Shown: positions 1 to 8,157 of the stretch, in pieces
Layout of the letters: each line of letters begins with the position of its first letter
Numbering within the stretch: position 1 is the stretch's first letter
Assembly (NCBI GenBank): GCA_004552485.1
Contig: SFOH01000028.1
Location: 1-26,829, forward strand
Source of the DNA: Bacteroidales bacterium
GTDB lineage: Bacteria > Bacteroidota > Bacteroidia > Bacteroidales > Muribaculaceae
DNA length: 26,829 nt
Reading direction: 5' to 3'
Notes under the pieces: generated by a model
The model's database searches: none
What the model saw: the letters and a program-made list of their open reading frames with translations, nothing else
Told to the model about the DNA's origin: nothing
Made by a program: the position numbers and the translations under genes

Positions 1-27
1 TTTTTGGCGAAACCAAAGTAACCAAAA

Positions 28-58
28 AGCGCTGACTCCTGCAATAGGTGCCAGCGCT
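28..58. terminator. Possible bidirectional hairpin terminator
   Basis: AGCGCTG (28-34) pairs perfectly with CAGCGCT (52-58) around a 17-nt loop. A run of five A lies on the left and an AATTTTT tract on the right, so the structure could end transcription from either side. The neighbouring gene to the left is outside the window, so its role cannot be assigned. The loop is longer than is usual for an intrinsic terminator. Confidence 0.4.
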
Positions 59-156
59 AATTTTTCTCCCACTCAAAATTTTTTATCGGACAGCAATAAT
101 TTTTTTCATAGGAGTTGCGATATAATTAGAACGGGTTTTTATTGGGGGTTGTGTCG

Positions 157-164
157 CAAAGGTA
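157..164 (-). promoter_or_regulatory. Possible leftward promoter, -7 element
   Basis: On the minus strand this reads TACCTTTG, a full match to the Bacteroidota -7 consensus TAnnTTTG. No TTTG lies at the expected 19-22 nt upstream, so the -33 element is missing or weak. It would drive a gene to the left of the window, with a leader that includes the hairpin at 28-58. Sequence 1-243 contains no convincing coding region. Confidence 0.35.
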
Positions 165-243
165 ACAACTTATTTGTCAACGCGCGAGCACCGCGGCTCG
201 TTTTGTGCGAACCCCGGCGATTTTTTGACGAAATGGGGGGGGA

Positions 244-1062
244 TTAGTGGCCGAGGTGGCGGCGGTAGGCGGCGGCGAGGCGGGTGTGGTAGCCGCGCGC
301 GGCGTAGGAATTGCCGTTGTAGCCGCGGGCAAAGGCGCTCCAGTCTTTGGCTTTGAGGTGTTTGAGCAGGCCGGTGGAGCGCATGAAAACGGCGAAGAGG
401 TCGAGTTGGTCGCGCTCGGAGCGGCTCATGCGGCGCACGAAGTCGTCGGCGCTGGTGCAGCCGCAGATTTTCCAGTTGAAGCCGCCGATTTGGAACATTC
501 CCCAGAAGGTGCCTTCGATGCCGGCGGTGTCGTGGATGGAGCGTGCGGCGTCGAGGCGTGCCTGGACGGCGGCTTGCTGGCCGCCATAGCGCGCGGAGTT
601 GGGGCGCGAGAAGACGATGGAGTGGCTGCGCGAGTATTTTGAGAGGTTGACGCCATGGCGGCGGGCGGCCTGGCGGAACATGCTGAGGTCGAAGTTGATG
701 ATGGGTTTGCCGGCGGTCCAGAATCCCTGGTGGGCGCGGCCGGCTTCGATGTCGACTACGGCTTTGATGGCGGCGACTTCGACGCCGAGGTCGGCGGCTA
801 CTTCGCGGTAGTCTTCTTCGGTGAGTGTGGCGTTGCGGTAGTCGGCGGCGATGGCATAGCGGATTGTGTCGCCGCGGGCGTCGACGCGGTAGGCGAGGGT
901 GTCGCGGTGGGTGGAGCGGTCGGCGTGGACGGCGGCGCGGACGCTCTGTTCGGTGCGGGTTTTGTCATGTGGGCGGCTGACGCGGGGGCTGCGGCGGTTG
1001 CGGCCGAGGGCGCCGGCGCAGAGGAGGAGGCATAATGTGGCGATGATTGGTTTTTTCTTCAT
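244..1062 (-). CDS. Exported N-acetylmuramidase (DUF3380-type) family protein
   Basis: A 272-aa protein with an N-terminal signal (KKK, then a hydrophobic stretch to about residue 19) and a low-complexity Arg-rich linker to about residue 75. The C-terminal part (about 80-270) matches the N-acetylmuramidase family that cleaves the glycan strand of peptidoglycan: an AAIKAVVDIEAG block (E106 is the candidate catalytic acid), GTFWGMFQIGGFNWKICG (184-201), the FV-RRMSRSE-QL segment, and FARGYNG near 244-250. The start chosen is ATG at 1062; a TTG two codons upstream (1068) would add only Met-Pro. The family is common in phage lysins and secreted effectors, but no phage gene is nearby, so a cell-wall role in the periplasm is the simplest reading. 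Substrate and activity are inferred. The family assignment is fairly sure. Confidence 0.82.
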   Translation of the reverse strand: MKKKPIIATLCLLLCAGALGRNRRSPRVSRPHDKTRTEQSVRAAVHADRSTHRDTLAYRVDARGDTIRYAIAADYRNATLTEEDYREVAADLGVEVAAIKAVVDIEAGRAHQGFWTAGKPIINFDLSMFRQAARRHGVNLSKYSRSHSIVFSRPNSARYGGQQAAVQARLDAARSIHDTAGIEGTFWGMFQIGGFNWKICGCTSADDFVRRMSRSERDQLDLFAVFMRSTGLLKHLKAKDWSAFARGYNGNSYAARGYHTRLAAAYRRHLGH

Positions 1063-1069
1063 GGGCAAG

Positions 1070-1118
1070 GTTAGTTATGTGAGGAGGAGTGGAGGAGAGG
1101 AGGAGAGGAGGAGAGGGG
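1070..1118 (-). repeat. C/T-rich repeat upstream of the muramidase, copy 1
   Basis: On the minus strand this is a run of CTCCT/CTCCAC units ending in ACATAACTAAC, 8 bases before the muramidase start codon. A very similar sequence in the same relation to a gene lies at 8087-8126. The purine strand (GGAGGA units) faces plus. It is too regular to be ordinary spacer, but its function is unknown. Confidence 0.6.
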
Positions 1119-1123
1119 CGTGG

Positions 1124-1167
1124 AAAAAGAGCCGGAAGCTCAGCCTGGGGGCTGGGCTTCCGGCTCT
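1124..1167 (-). terminator. Intrinsic terminator of pepD
   Basis: Minus strand: AGAGCCGGAAGC (1167-1156) pairs perfectly over 12 bp with GCTTCCGGCTCT (1139-1128). A further CAGCC/GGCTG pair can form inside the loop. The stem is followed directly by TTTTT. It begins 14 bp after the pepD stop codon and separates pepD from the muramidase gene. Confidence 0.9.
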
Positions 1168-1181
1168 GTGGGGTGCGGGCG

Positions 1182-2642
1182 TCAGTCTTTGAGGTCGGCG
1201 ACCTTTTCGATGATGCGTTTGAGCTGGTTCCAGTAGCGGTCAACGGCGGGGATGAACATGCGCTCGCTGGGCGAGTGGACGTTCTGGAGTGTGGGACCGA
1301 AGGAGACCATGTCGAGTTCGGGGTATTTGGTGAGGAAGAGGCCGCACTCGAGGCCGGCGTGGATGGCCATGATGGCGGGGCGGATGTGGTAGAGTTCCTC
1401 GTAGGCGTCGGCGGCGATTTTCATGATGCGCGAGTCCATGTTGGGGGCCCAGCCGGGGTATCCGTCGCCGTGTGTGACTTCGGCGCCGGCGAGTTTGAAG
1501 AGGGCTTCGACGCGGTGTGCGATGTCCCACTTGCGGCTCTCGACGGAGGAGCGCTGCGAGGTGGTGACGAGGATCTTGGAGCCTTCGAGCATTTTGACGG
1601 AGGCGAGGTTGGTGGAGGTCTCGACGAGGCCTTCGATGTCGCGGCTCATGGAGATGACGCCGTGGGGGCAGCAGTACATTGCGGCGATGAGGCGGCGCGA
1701 GGTGTCGGCGTCGACGGAGAAGTCGGGTTTGTCGGCTGTGTCGAGTTTGAGCTCCATTGTGGTCTCGAGGCCTTTGTATTCGGCTTCGACGTCGGCGGCG
1801 AACATGTTGAAGAGTGCTACGACTTCTTCTTTGCGCGAGGTGTGGACGCCGAAGATGACGTGGGCGGCGCGGGGGATTGCGTTGCGGAGGTTGCCGCCGT
1901 CGATCTCGCAGAGGGCGATGTCGTGTTTCTGGCTGAGGCCCCAGAGGAAGCGTGCCATGAGTTGTACGGCGTTGGCGCGGCCGGTGTTGATGTCGGAGCC
2001 GGAGTGTCCGCCGAGGCCTTTGCTGAGGTCGAACTTGAAGTAGTGGAAGTCGGCGGGAGCCATCGAGCGCTCGTAGTTGAAGGTGCAGGTTGTGTCGACG
2101 CCGCCGGCGCATCCGATGAAGATCTGTGCGTCGTCCTCGGAGTCGAGGTTGAGGAGCATCTTGCCTTTGATCATGCCGTCGCCGATGTTGTTGGCGCCGG
2201 TGAGGCCGGTCTCTTCGTCGACGGTGAAGAGGCCTTCGAGGGGTCCGTGGACGAGGGAGTCGTCGGTGAGTGCGGCGAGGGCGCCGGCGATGCCGATGCC
2301 GTTGTCGGCGCCGAGGGTTGTGCCGTCAGCGTGGAGCCAGTCGCCGTCGACGATGGTGGTGATGGGGGTGTTCTCGAAGTCGAAGCCTTTGTGGTTGCTC
2401 TCGCAGACCATGTCCATGTGGGCCTGCATGATGATGCCGGGGGCATCTTCGTGGCCGGGGGTGGCGGGCTTGAATATGGCCACGTTGCCTATTGCGTCGG
2501 TCTTTACCTCCAGGTTATGCTTGGCAGCGAAGTCGAGCAGGTACTGGCGGATTTTGCCTTCCTTCTTGGAGGGTCGGGGAACCTGTGTGATTTCATGAAA
2601 GATGCCGAACACGTTGGCCGGCTTCAAATCTTTGATTGTCAT
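1182..2642 (-). CDS. pepD: Aminoacyl-histidine dipeptidase (cytosol non-specific dipeptidase)
   Basis: A 486-aa M20-family zinc dipeptidase, the same size as Escherichia coli PepD (485 aa). It hydrolyses a broad range of dipeptides, including Xaa-His, in the cytoplasm. Visible metal and catalytic motifs are AHMDMV (H75, D77), TTLGADNGIG (D113), VDEETGLTG (E143, E144), LNLDSEDD (D167) and the C-terminal NVHSPSE (H456). The dimerisation-domain signature GGHSGSDINTGRANA is at 211-225. The reading frame is open a further 124 codons upstream, but that part is AT-rich spacer sequence without a conserved domain. The ATG at 2642 (MTIKDLKP) matches the start expected for the family. The gene stands alone, with a strong terminator behind it. 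No clear TAnnTTTG promoter was found in the 223 bp upstream. Confidence 0.95.
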   Translation of the reverse strand: MTIKDLKPANVFGIFHEITQVPRPSKKEGKIRQYLLDFAAKHNLEVKTDAIGNVAIFKPATPGHEDAPGIIMQAHMDMVCESNHKGFDFENTPITTIVDGDWLHADGTTLGADNGIGIAGALAALTDDSLVHGPLEGLFTVDEETGLTGANNIGDGMIKGKMLLNLDSEDDAQIFIGCAGGVDTTCTFNYERSMAPADFHYFKFDLSKGLGGHSGSDINTGRANAVQLMARFLWGLSQKHDIALCEIDGGNLRNAIPRAAHVIFGVHTSRKEEVVALFNMFAADVEAEYKGLETTMELKLDTADKPDFSVDADTSRRLIAAMYCCPHGVISMSRDIEGLVETSTNLASVKMLEGSKILVTTSQRSSVESRKWDIAHRVEALFKLAGAEVTHGDGYPGWAPNMDSRIMKIAADAYEELYHIRPAIMAIHAGLECGLFLTKYPELDMVSFGPTLQNVHSPSERMFIPAVDRYWNQLKRIIEKVADLKD

Positions 2643-2833
2643 AGTTTCGTTGTTTATGGGGTTAAACAGATGATGATTCCGAGGGGTAAAATAAGTGGAA
2701 GCGGGGGTGTTTTCGGGGTGTGTGACTGTAAAAAAATAATTTTTATCACAAAAGATTGTTAAAAACAACCGCTTTTCCGCCACTAAGTTACAAAATAAAA
2801 TTGAGATATGCCCAAAAATCAGCACGCATTTTG

Positions 2834-2841
2834 TATATTTG
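2834..2841 (+). promoter_or_regulatory. Bacteroidota-type -7 promoter element
   Basis: TATATTTG is a full match to TAnnTTTG and lies 24 nt upstream of the small membrane protein's ATG (2866). This gives a short leader of roughly 15-20 nt. There is no clean TTTG at the usual distance; the AT-rich sequence around 2790-2810 may substitute. It probably drives the small gene and the OmpH-like gene together. Confidence 0.6.
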
Positions 2842-2865
2842 CAATCTGAAACGCGAGAAAAGGCC

Positions 2866-3123
2866 ATGAAAGAGTTCCTTACACTGTTAGTTCCGGCTGT
2901 TCTGCTGCTTGTGGTGGCGGTGGTTCTGATGGGCGTGAAGGTGTTCTTTGTCAAGGGCGGGCGTTTTCCGGTGAGCCATGTCGACGGCAATCCGGAGCTT
3001 GCCCGGCGCGGCATCCGCTGTGCCCACCACGAGGACCGCGTGAGCGCGCCGCGCTATCCGTCGGCCGCCGCAAAGGCCGGGCCTTCCGCGTCGGAGAATT
3101 CATCGCAGAACGAAAACATTTAA
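2866..3123 (+). CDS. Small single-pass membrane protein, conserved hypothetical
   Basis: An 85-aa protein. Residues 1-30 form one strong hydrophobic segment (LVPAVLLLVVAVVLMGVKVFF), followed by KGGRFPVSHVDGNPELARRGIRCA and a polar tail rich in Ala, Ser and Lys. The KGG-FP-H-N-R-GI-CA pattern resembles short membrane proteins I know from other Bacteroidales genomes, which have no assigned function. The start was placed at ATG 2866 because it follows the -7 element at a normal distance; an upstream in-frame ATG (2839) overlaps that element. It lies 22 bp before the OmpH-like gene, so the two are likely co-transcribed. The function is unknown. Confidence 0.75.
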   Translation: MKEFLTLLVPAVLLLVVAVVLMGVKVFFVKGGRFPVSHVDGNPELARRGIRCAHHEDRVSAPRYPSAAAKAGPSASENSSQNENI

Positions 3124-3145
3124 AACAAAAAGATAAGTCTTAATA

Positions 3146-3793
3146 ATGAAACAATTAGTAATTGCCGTTGCTCTGCTGCTGGCTTGCGGCGCGGCTTCAA
3201 CCTCCTGCTCGGGCGAGTCCTCGAAGGAGAGCGCTGACACCGTGAAAAAGGAAGTAAAAGGCGAGCAGAAAGGCGAAAGCTTCACCGTCACCACGAACAT
3301 CCGTTATGTTGACTTTGACACGATCATGGCCAACTACGAGTATGCCAAGGAACAGAGCAAGGTTCTCGAGCAGATCGCTGCGCAGCTTCAGCAGTATCAG
3401 ACTCAGCTGGGCTCGCGTCTGGTCCAGAAGCAGAACGAGATACAGCAGAAGATGCAGAACAACGCCTACGCCTCCGAGGACCAGTACAAGGCCGACATGA
3501 CCGTGCTCCAGAATCTGGACCAGAGCTCGCAGGTGCAGTATGCCAAGCGCGCCGAGGCTGACAATGCCCGCGTCGCCGAGATTCAGAAGAAGGTGAAAGC
3601 CGCCATCGACGAGTTTGTGGTGGAGTACAACAAGGACAAGAAGTACGACGCCATCCTCGACAAGAGCGCCGGTCTCTACTTCAACCCCGCGCTGGACATC
3701 ACCGGCGAGATCGTGAAGGGTCTGAACGAGGCTTACAAGAACAAGAAGGGCGACAAGAAAGACGAGCCCAAAGCCGAGTCGAAGAAAGACTGA
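3146..3793 (+). CDS. OmpH/Skp-family periplasmic chaperone-like lipoprotein
   Basis: A 215-aa protein with a signal sequence and a lipobox-like LLAC (C14; a second Cys follows at SCSG), so it is probably a lipoprotein. After an acidic and basic linker, RYVDFDTIMANY (about 53-64) is the usual opening of OmpH/Skp domains. A long helical, Gln- and Lys-rich segment (about 70-165) then forms the coiled-coil arms, and a short return segment (YDAILDKSAGLYF) closes the fold. Skp-type proteins hold unfolded outer-membrane proteins in the periplasm. Many Bacteroidales carry several paralogues, and this may be an accessory copy, since no bamA gene is next to it. The tail is Lys- and Asp-rich. ATG 3146 gives the normal signal peptide. 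Confidence 0.85.
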   Translation: MKQLVIAVALLLACGAASTSCSGESSKESADTVKKEVKGEQKGESFTVTTNIRYVDFDTIMANYEYAKEQSKVLEQIAAQLQQYQTQLGSRLVQKQNEIQQKMQNNAYASEDQYKADMTVLQNLDQSSQVQYAKRAEADNARVAEIQKKVKAAIDEFVVEYNKDKKYDAILDKSAGLYFNPALDITGEIVKGLNEAYKNKKGDKKDEPKAESKKD

Positions 3794-3855
3794 TTTCCGC
3801 CGTTTCGCAGAGCCTGAGCCATAGCGCTCGCTGTGCTCGCACCTCCCACACGCGT

Positions 3856-3881
3856 GCGGGATGCCCCGCCGGGCGTCCCGC
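3856..3881. repeat. Perfect GC-rich palindrome (11-bp stem, CGCC loop)
   Basis: GCGGGATGCCC (3856-3866) pairs over its full length with GGGCGTCCCGC (3871-3881), with one T-G pair, around a CGCC loop. It lies in the 145-bp gap between the OmpH-like and glycosyltransferase genes. No T run follows on either strand, so it is not a typical intrinsic terminator. It could shield the 3' end of the upstream mRNA or be an intergenic repeat. Confidence 0.6.
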
Positions 3882-3938
3882 CGCTCGCGTATCTCTATAC
3901 ACATTATATATACACTCAATATAAAACGCATAAACGCC

Positions 3939-4724
3939 ATGCCTGAGACCCAAGTCGCCGCCACCCCCAAACGGGACACCCTGGTGATCATACCCATGTA
4001 TAACGAGAAAGAGAACGCGTCGGCAATCATCGACGCCGTGCTCTCGCTGCCGGAACAGAACTTTGACGTGCTGGTGATCGACGACAACTCGCCGGACGGC
4101 ACCGCCGACATCGTGCGCGGCAAGATAGCAGAGCACCCGGGGCGCGTCTTCATGGTGGAGCGCGCCGGCAAATTAGGACTGGGCACGGCCTATATCGCCG
4201 GCTTCAAGTGGGCGCTGGCCCACGAGAACAACTATCAGTATGTGTGCGAGATGGACGCCGATTTCTCGCACAATCCCAACGACCTGATGAAGCTGCGCGG
4301 GGCCATCGCCTCGGGCCGCGGCGACGTTGCCGTCGGCTCGCGATATCTGACGGGCGTGAACGTGGTGAACTGGCCGATGGGCCGCGTGCTGATGTCGTAC
4401 TACGCCAGCAAATATGTGCGTTTCGTGACGCGTATGCCGGTGCACGACACCACTGCCGGCTTCGTCTGCTACAGCCGCCGCGTGCTCGAGGACTTCGACC
4501 TCGACGCGGTGCGCTTCAAGGGCTATGCCTTCCAGATCGAGATGAAGTTCACGGCCCACCAGATGAAGTACAAGGTCTGCGAGGTGCCCATCGTGTTCGT
4601 CAACCGCATGCTTGGCACGTCCAAGATGAGCAGCGGCATCTTCGGCGAGGCGCTCTTCGGCGTGATTCGTCTGAAGTGGAACTCCATCTTCCATCCCAAG
4701 AAACGCCGCTCGGAGAAAGCCTGA
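3939..4724 (+). CDS. Polyprenol-phosphate glycosyltransferase (DPM1-like, GT2)
   Basis: A 261-aa protein of the soluble GT2 type. VIIPMYNEKEN (about 16-26) and VIDDNSPDGT (46-55) form the nucleotide-binding part, and CEMDADFSHNP (103-113) contains the metal-binding DxD (D106, D108). The GLGTAYIAGFKWAL and GSRY segments are typical of dolichol-phosphate-mannose synthase relatives. Such enzymes transfer a hexose from a nucleotide sugar to undecaprenyl phosphate at the inner face of the membrane; whether the sugar is mannose or glucose cannot be told. There is no C-terminal membrane domain, as in the shortest DPM1 class. The ATG at 3939 is preferred over an in-frame ATG at 3861 inside the palindrome. 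The next gene, 37 bp on, encodes an enzyme that would use the product. Confidence 0.9.
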   Translation: MPETQVAATPKRDTLVIIPMYNEKENASAIIDAVLSLPEQNFDVLVIDDNSPDGTADIVRGKIAEHPGRVFMVERAGKLGLGTAYIAGFKWALAHENNYQYVCEMDADFSHNPNDLMKLRGAIASGRGDVAVGSRYLTGVNVVNWPMGRVLMSYYASKYVRFVTRMPVHDTTAGFVCYSRRVLEDFDLDAVRFKGYAFQIEMKFTAHQMKYKVCEVPIVFVNRMLGTSKMSSGIFGEALFGVIRLKWNSIFHPKKRRSEKA

Positions 4725-4761
4725 GCAAACTGATTGATAATCAACGACAAAGATAAACGAC

Positions 4762-6345
4762 GTGAAGCGAAACACCGGCATAATCATCGTGTGCATCCTG
4801 GGCGCCCTGCTGTTCGTGCCCTGGCTTGGCGAGGCTTACTTTCAGACGAAGGGTGAGCCGCGCGAGGCCATCGTGGCCGTGAGCATGCTGCAGGAGGGCA
4901 ACTGGATTCTGCCGGTCAGCTACGGTGCCGACATCCCCTACAAGCCACCGCTGCTGGCATGGCTCATCGCCGTGTTCTCGGCACTGCTCAACGGCGGTGT
5001 CGTCAACGAGTTCACGTCGCGCCTGCCGTCGGCCTTAGCGGGCATCGCCCTGCTTGCGGCGGGATGGCGCCTGGTGGCGTCGCGTGCCGGCGAAAAGCGC
5101 GCTTGGGTGATGACCCTGGTGTGCATGACCGTCTTCGAGTTTTTCCGCGGCTGCACAGGCTGCCGCGTCGACATGGTGCTGACCTGCTGCATGGTCGGCG
5201 CGATGTATGCCATGTTCACGATGAAGGGCCATCCTTGGCGCTACCTGTGGGCGGTGCTGCTGATGAGCGGCGCCGTGCTGGCCAAGGGGCCGGTGGGAGC
5301 GCTGCTGCCGTGTCTGGTTATGGGCATATACTTCCTGCTGGCCGGCCGCAATTTCTTCCGCGTGACGCTGACGCTCGTGGGCCTGTGCCTGGCGTCGTTC
5401 ATCCTGCCCGCGCTGTGGTATTATGCCGCATGGCTTCAGGGCGGCGACGAATTCCTGCGCCTGGCCATGGAGGAGAACATCGGCCGCCTCACCGGCACCA
5501 TGAGCTATGAGAGCCACGTCAACCCCTGGTATTACAACCTGGAGATGCTGCTGGCGGGCATGCTGCCCTGGACCGTCCCCGTGCTCATCGCGCTGGGCTA
5601 CCGCAGCGTGCGCGAGACGCTGAAGACCGTGAAGCTCGACCGCGGCCTGCCCCTGATGGCATGGACGGCGGCGCTCACCGTGCTCGTCTTCTACTGCATC
5701 CCGTCGAGCAAGCGCGGCGTCTACCTGCTGCCGTGCTATCCCTTCCTGGCCTACGGCGCGGCATGGGTCTTAGGCGAGGTCGACAACAAGCGGCTGATTC
5801 GCGTGTGGTCGGTGGTGCTCAGCGTGATATGCCTGGTTGCGCCGGTGACCATGATTGTGCTCAGCTGCGTTGACATTCCGAAACTGCCCGTGGCTCCGCT
5901 GAGCTGGTGGCAGTGGGTGATGGCCGTGCTGCCGCTGTGCACGGGCCTGTGGTGGCTGTGCACGCGCCGTATCTCGCGCACGGGTCTGCGCAGCGCCCTG
6001 GCGTTCACCTATCTTCTCTTGCTCGCCTTCAACTCGGCCTATGCTCCGGCGTTCCTGAACCCGCGCTCGGACATCCACACGGTCGCCATCATCGAAGAAC
6101 GCGTCCCCGCCGGCGCTCAGATTGTCACATACATCGAGCAGCACCGCCTGCTCCGCTACTATTCCATCAATTTCTACATGGGCGACCGCCTGCGCCGCGT
6201 CGCCTCGCCCGACAGCGTGCCCCCGGGAGCATGGTTGCTCACCGACAAGCTCGCCGACGGAATGCAGGGCGACACCATCTCGCGCCGCGGCGCCGACACA
6301 CGCCGTCCCATAATCCTCGTGCCCCCAAGGGGTGTCACGAAATAA
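4762..6345 (+). CDS. ArnT/PMT-like membrane glycosyltransferase
   Basis: A 527-aa polytopic protein with about 11-12 hydrophobic segments and a short soluble C-terminal part (about 430-527). It fits the GT83/PMT_2 family, which moves a sugar from a polyprenyl-phosphate donor to an acceptor on the outer face of the inner membrane. Family hallmarks are in the first periplasmic loop: FQTKGEPREA (27-36, with the acidic residues used in catalysis), YKPPLLAWL (60-68) and SRLPSALAG. The start is a GTG at 4762; no ATG lies in frame before the first helix. It directly follows the DPM1-like synthase, so the two likely form a donor-synthesis and transfer pair that modifies lipid A, a glycan or a secreted protein. 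The acceptor is not visible. Confidence 0.87.
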   Translation: MKRNTGIIIVCILGALLFVPWLGEAYFQTKGEPREAIVAVSMLQEGNWILPVSYGADIPYKPPLLAWLIAVFSALLNGGVVNEFTSRLPSALAGIALLAAGWRLVASRAGEKRAWVMTLVCMTVFEFFRGCTGCRVDMVLTCCMVGAMYAMFTMKGHPWRYLWAVLLMSGAVLAKGPVGALLPCLVMGIYFLLAGRNFFRVTLTLVGLCLASFILPALWYYAAWLQGGDEFLRLAMEENIGRLTGTMSYESHVNPWYYNLEMLLAGMLPWTVPVLIALGYRSVRETLKTVKLDRGLPLMAWTAALTVLVFYCIPSSKRGVYLLPCYPFLAYGAAWVLGEVDNKRLIRVWSVVLSVICLVAPVTMIVLSCVDIPKLPVAPLSWWQWVMAVLPLCTGLWWLCTRRISRTGLRSALAFTYLLLLAFNSAYAPAFLNPRSDIHTVAIIEERVPAGAQIVTYIEQHRLLRYYSINFYMGDRLRRVASPDSVPPGAWLLTDKLADGMQGDTISRRGADTRRPIILVPPRGVTK

Positions 6346-6369
6346 ACTCAAACAGAATATCCGAAATAC

Positions 6370-7336
<967 letters not shown>

Positions 7337-7353
<17 letters not shown>

Positions 7354-8077
7354 GGAAATAAACCCGTACAGCGCGGGCGGCCACAAGCATGAGCAGGTTC
7401 GCGAGATGTTCGACAACATCGCGCCGGCCTACGACGTGATGAACCGCATGATGACGCTGGGCATCGACCGCCGGTGGCGCCGCAAGGCCGTGAAAATCGT
7501 GGCGGCCACGCATCCCGGCGCCATCCTCGACATAGCCACGGGCACGGGCGACCTGGCCATTCTCCTGGCGCGCGCCGTCCCCGCGGCCACCGTCACGGGC
7601 GTGGACCTCAGCGAGGGCATGCTCGAGGTCGGCCGCCGCAAGGCCGGGAAAGCCGGCCTTGGCGACCGCATCACCTTCCGGAGCGCCGACGCCCTCGCGC
7701 TGCCGTTCCCCGACAACTCGTTCGACGCCATCACCGTGGCCTACGGCGTGCGCAACTTCGAGCACCTCGACCGCGGATATGCCGAGATGCTGCGCGTGCT
7801 GCGACCCGGCGGCCTGCTGTGTGTGCTCGAGCTCTCCGTGCCCGCTTCGCCGTTGGTGAAGCCCTTCTACGCCGCCTACACCCGCGGCGTCATTCCCCTC
7901 GTGGGGCGCCTTGTCTCAAAGGACACGGCGGCCTACTCTTACCTGCCGCGCTCGATTCGCGCCGTCCCCGCGCGGGCGCAGATGACCCGCCTCATCACCG
8001 ACGCCGGGTTCGCCGACGCCGCCTTCCACTCGCAGACCCTCGGCGTCTGCACCATGTACACCGCCCGAAAGCCGTAG
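7337..8077 (+). CDS. menG: Demethylmenaquinone methyltransferase
   Basis: A 246-aa UbiE/MenG-type methyltransferase that adds the final methyl group to demethylmenaquinone with S-adenosylmethionine. Motifs are VREMFDNIAPAYDVMNRM (21-38, family signature), the SAM-binding loop DIATGTGDLA (65-74), the ribose-binding GVDLSEGML (88-96), and VAYGVRNFEHLDRGYAEMLR followed by RPGG. In an anaerobic Bacteroidales organism menaquinone serves the fumarate reductase chain, so the product acts at the inner membrane. The ATG at 7337 lies inside the 3' end of phoH (17-nt overlap) and is the natural start, matching the family's N-terminus. Confidence 0.96.
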
Positions 8078-8086
8078 CGACGCATA

Positions 8087-8126
8087 CACCCCTCCACCCC
8101 TCCACTCCTCCACTGACATAACCAAC
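8087..8126 (+). repeat. C/T-rich repeat upstream of the DUF3078 gene, copy 2
   Basis: The sequence is built of CACCCCTCC/CACTCCTCC units and ends in ACATAACCAAC. It matches the minus-strand sequence at 1118-1070, which ends in ACATAACTAAC. It begins 9 bp after the menG stop and ends 31 bp before the next ATG. Both copies precede a gene for an exported protein in the sense orientation. Confidence 0.6.
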
Positions 8127-8157
8127 ACGTTTTCAACAAGCTAACCCGTTCTTCACC

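Noticed and set aside
185..204. Plus-strand hairpin CGAGC/GCTCG followed by TTTT
   Set aside because: The stem is 5 bp and no plus-strand gene ends just before it in the window.
1089..2762. 557-codon open frame on the plus strand across pepD
   Set aside because: It lies antisense to a complete PepD with all metal ligands. The protein it would encode is Val-, Gly- and Asp-rich with no family features; it arises from GC-biased third positions.
3861..3938. Longer N-terminus for the DPM1-like protein
   Set aside because: The added 26 residues come from the palindrome and an AT-rich spacer, and family members start close to the VIIPMYNE motif.
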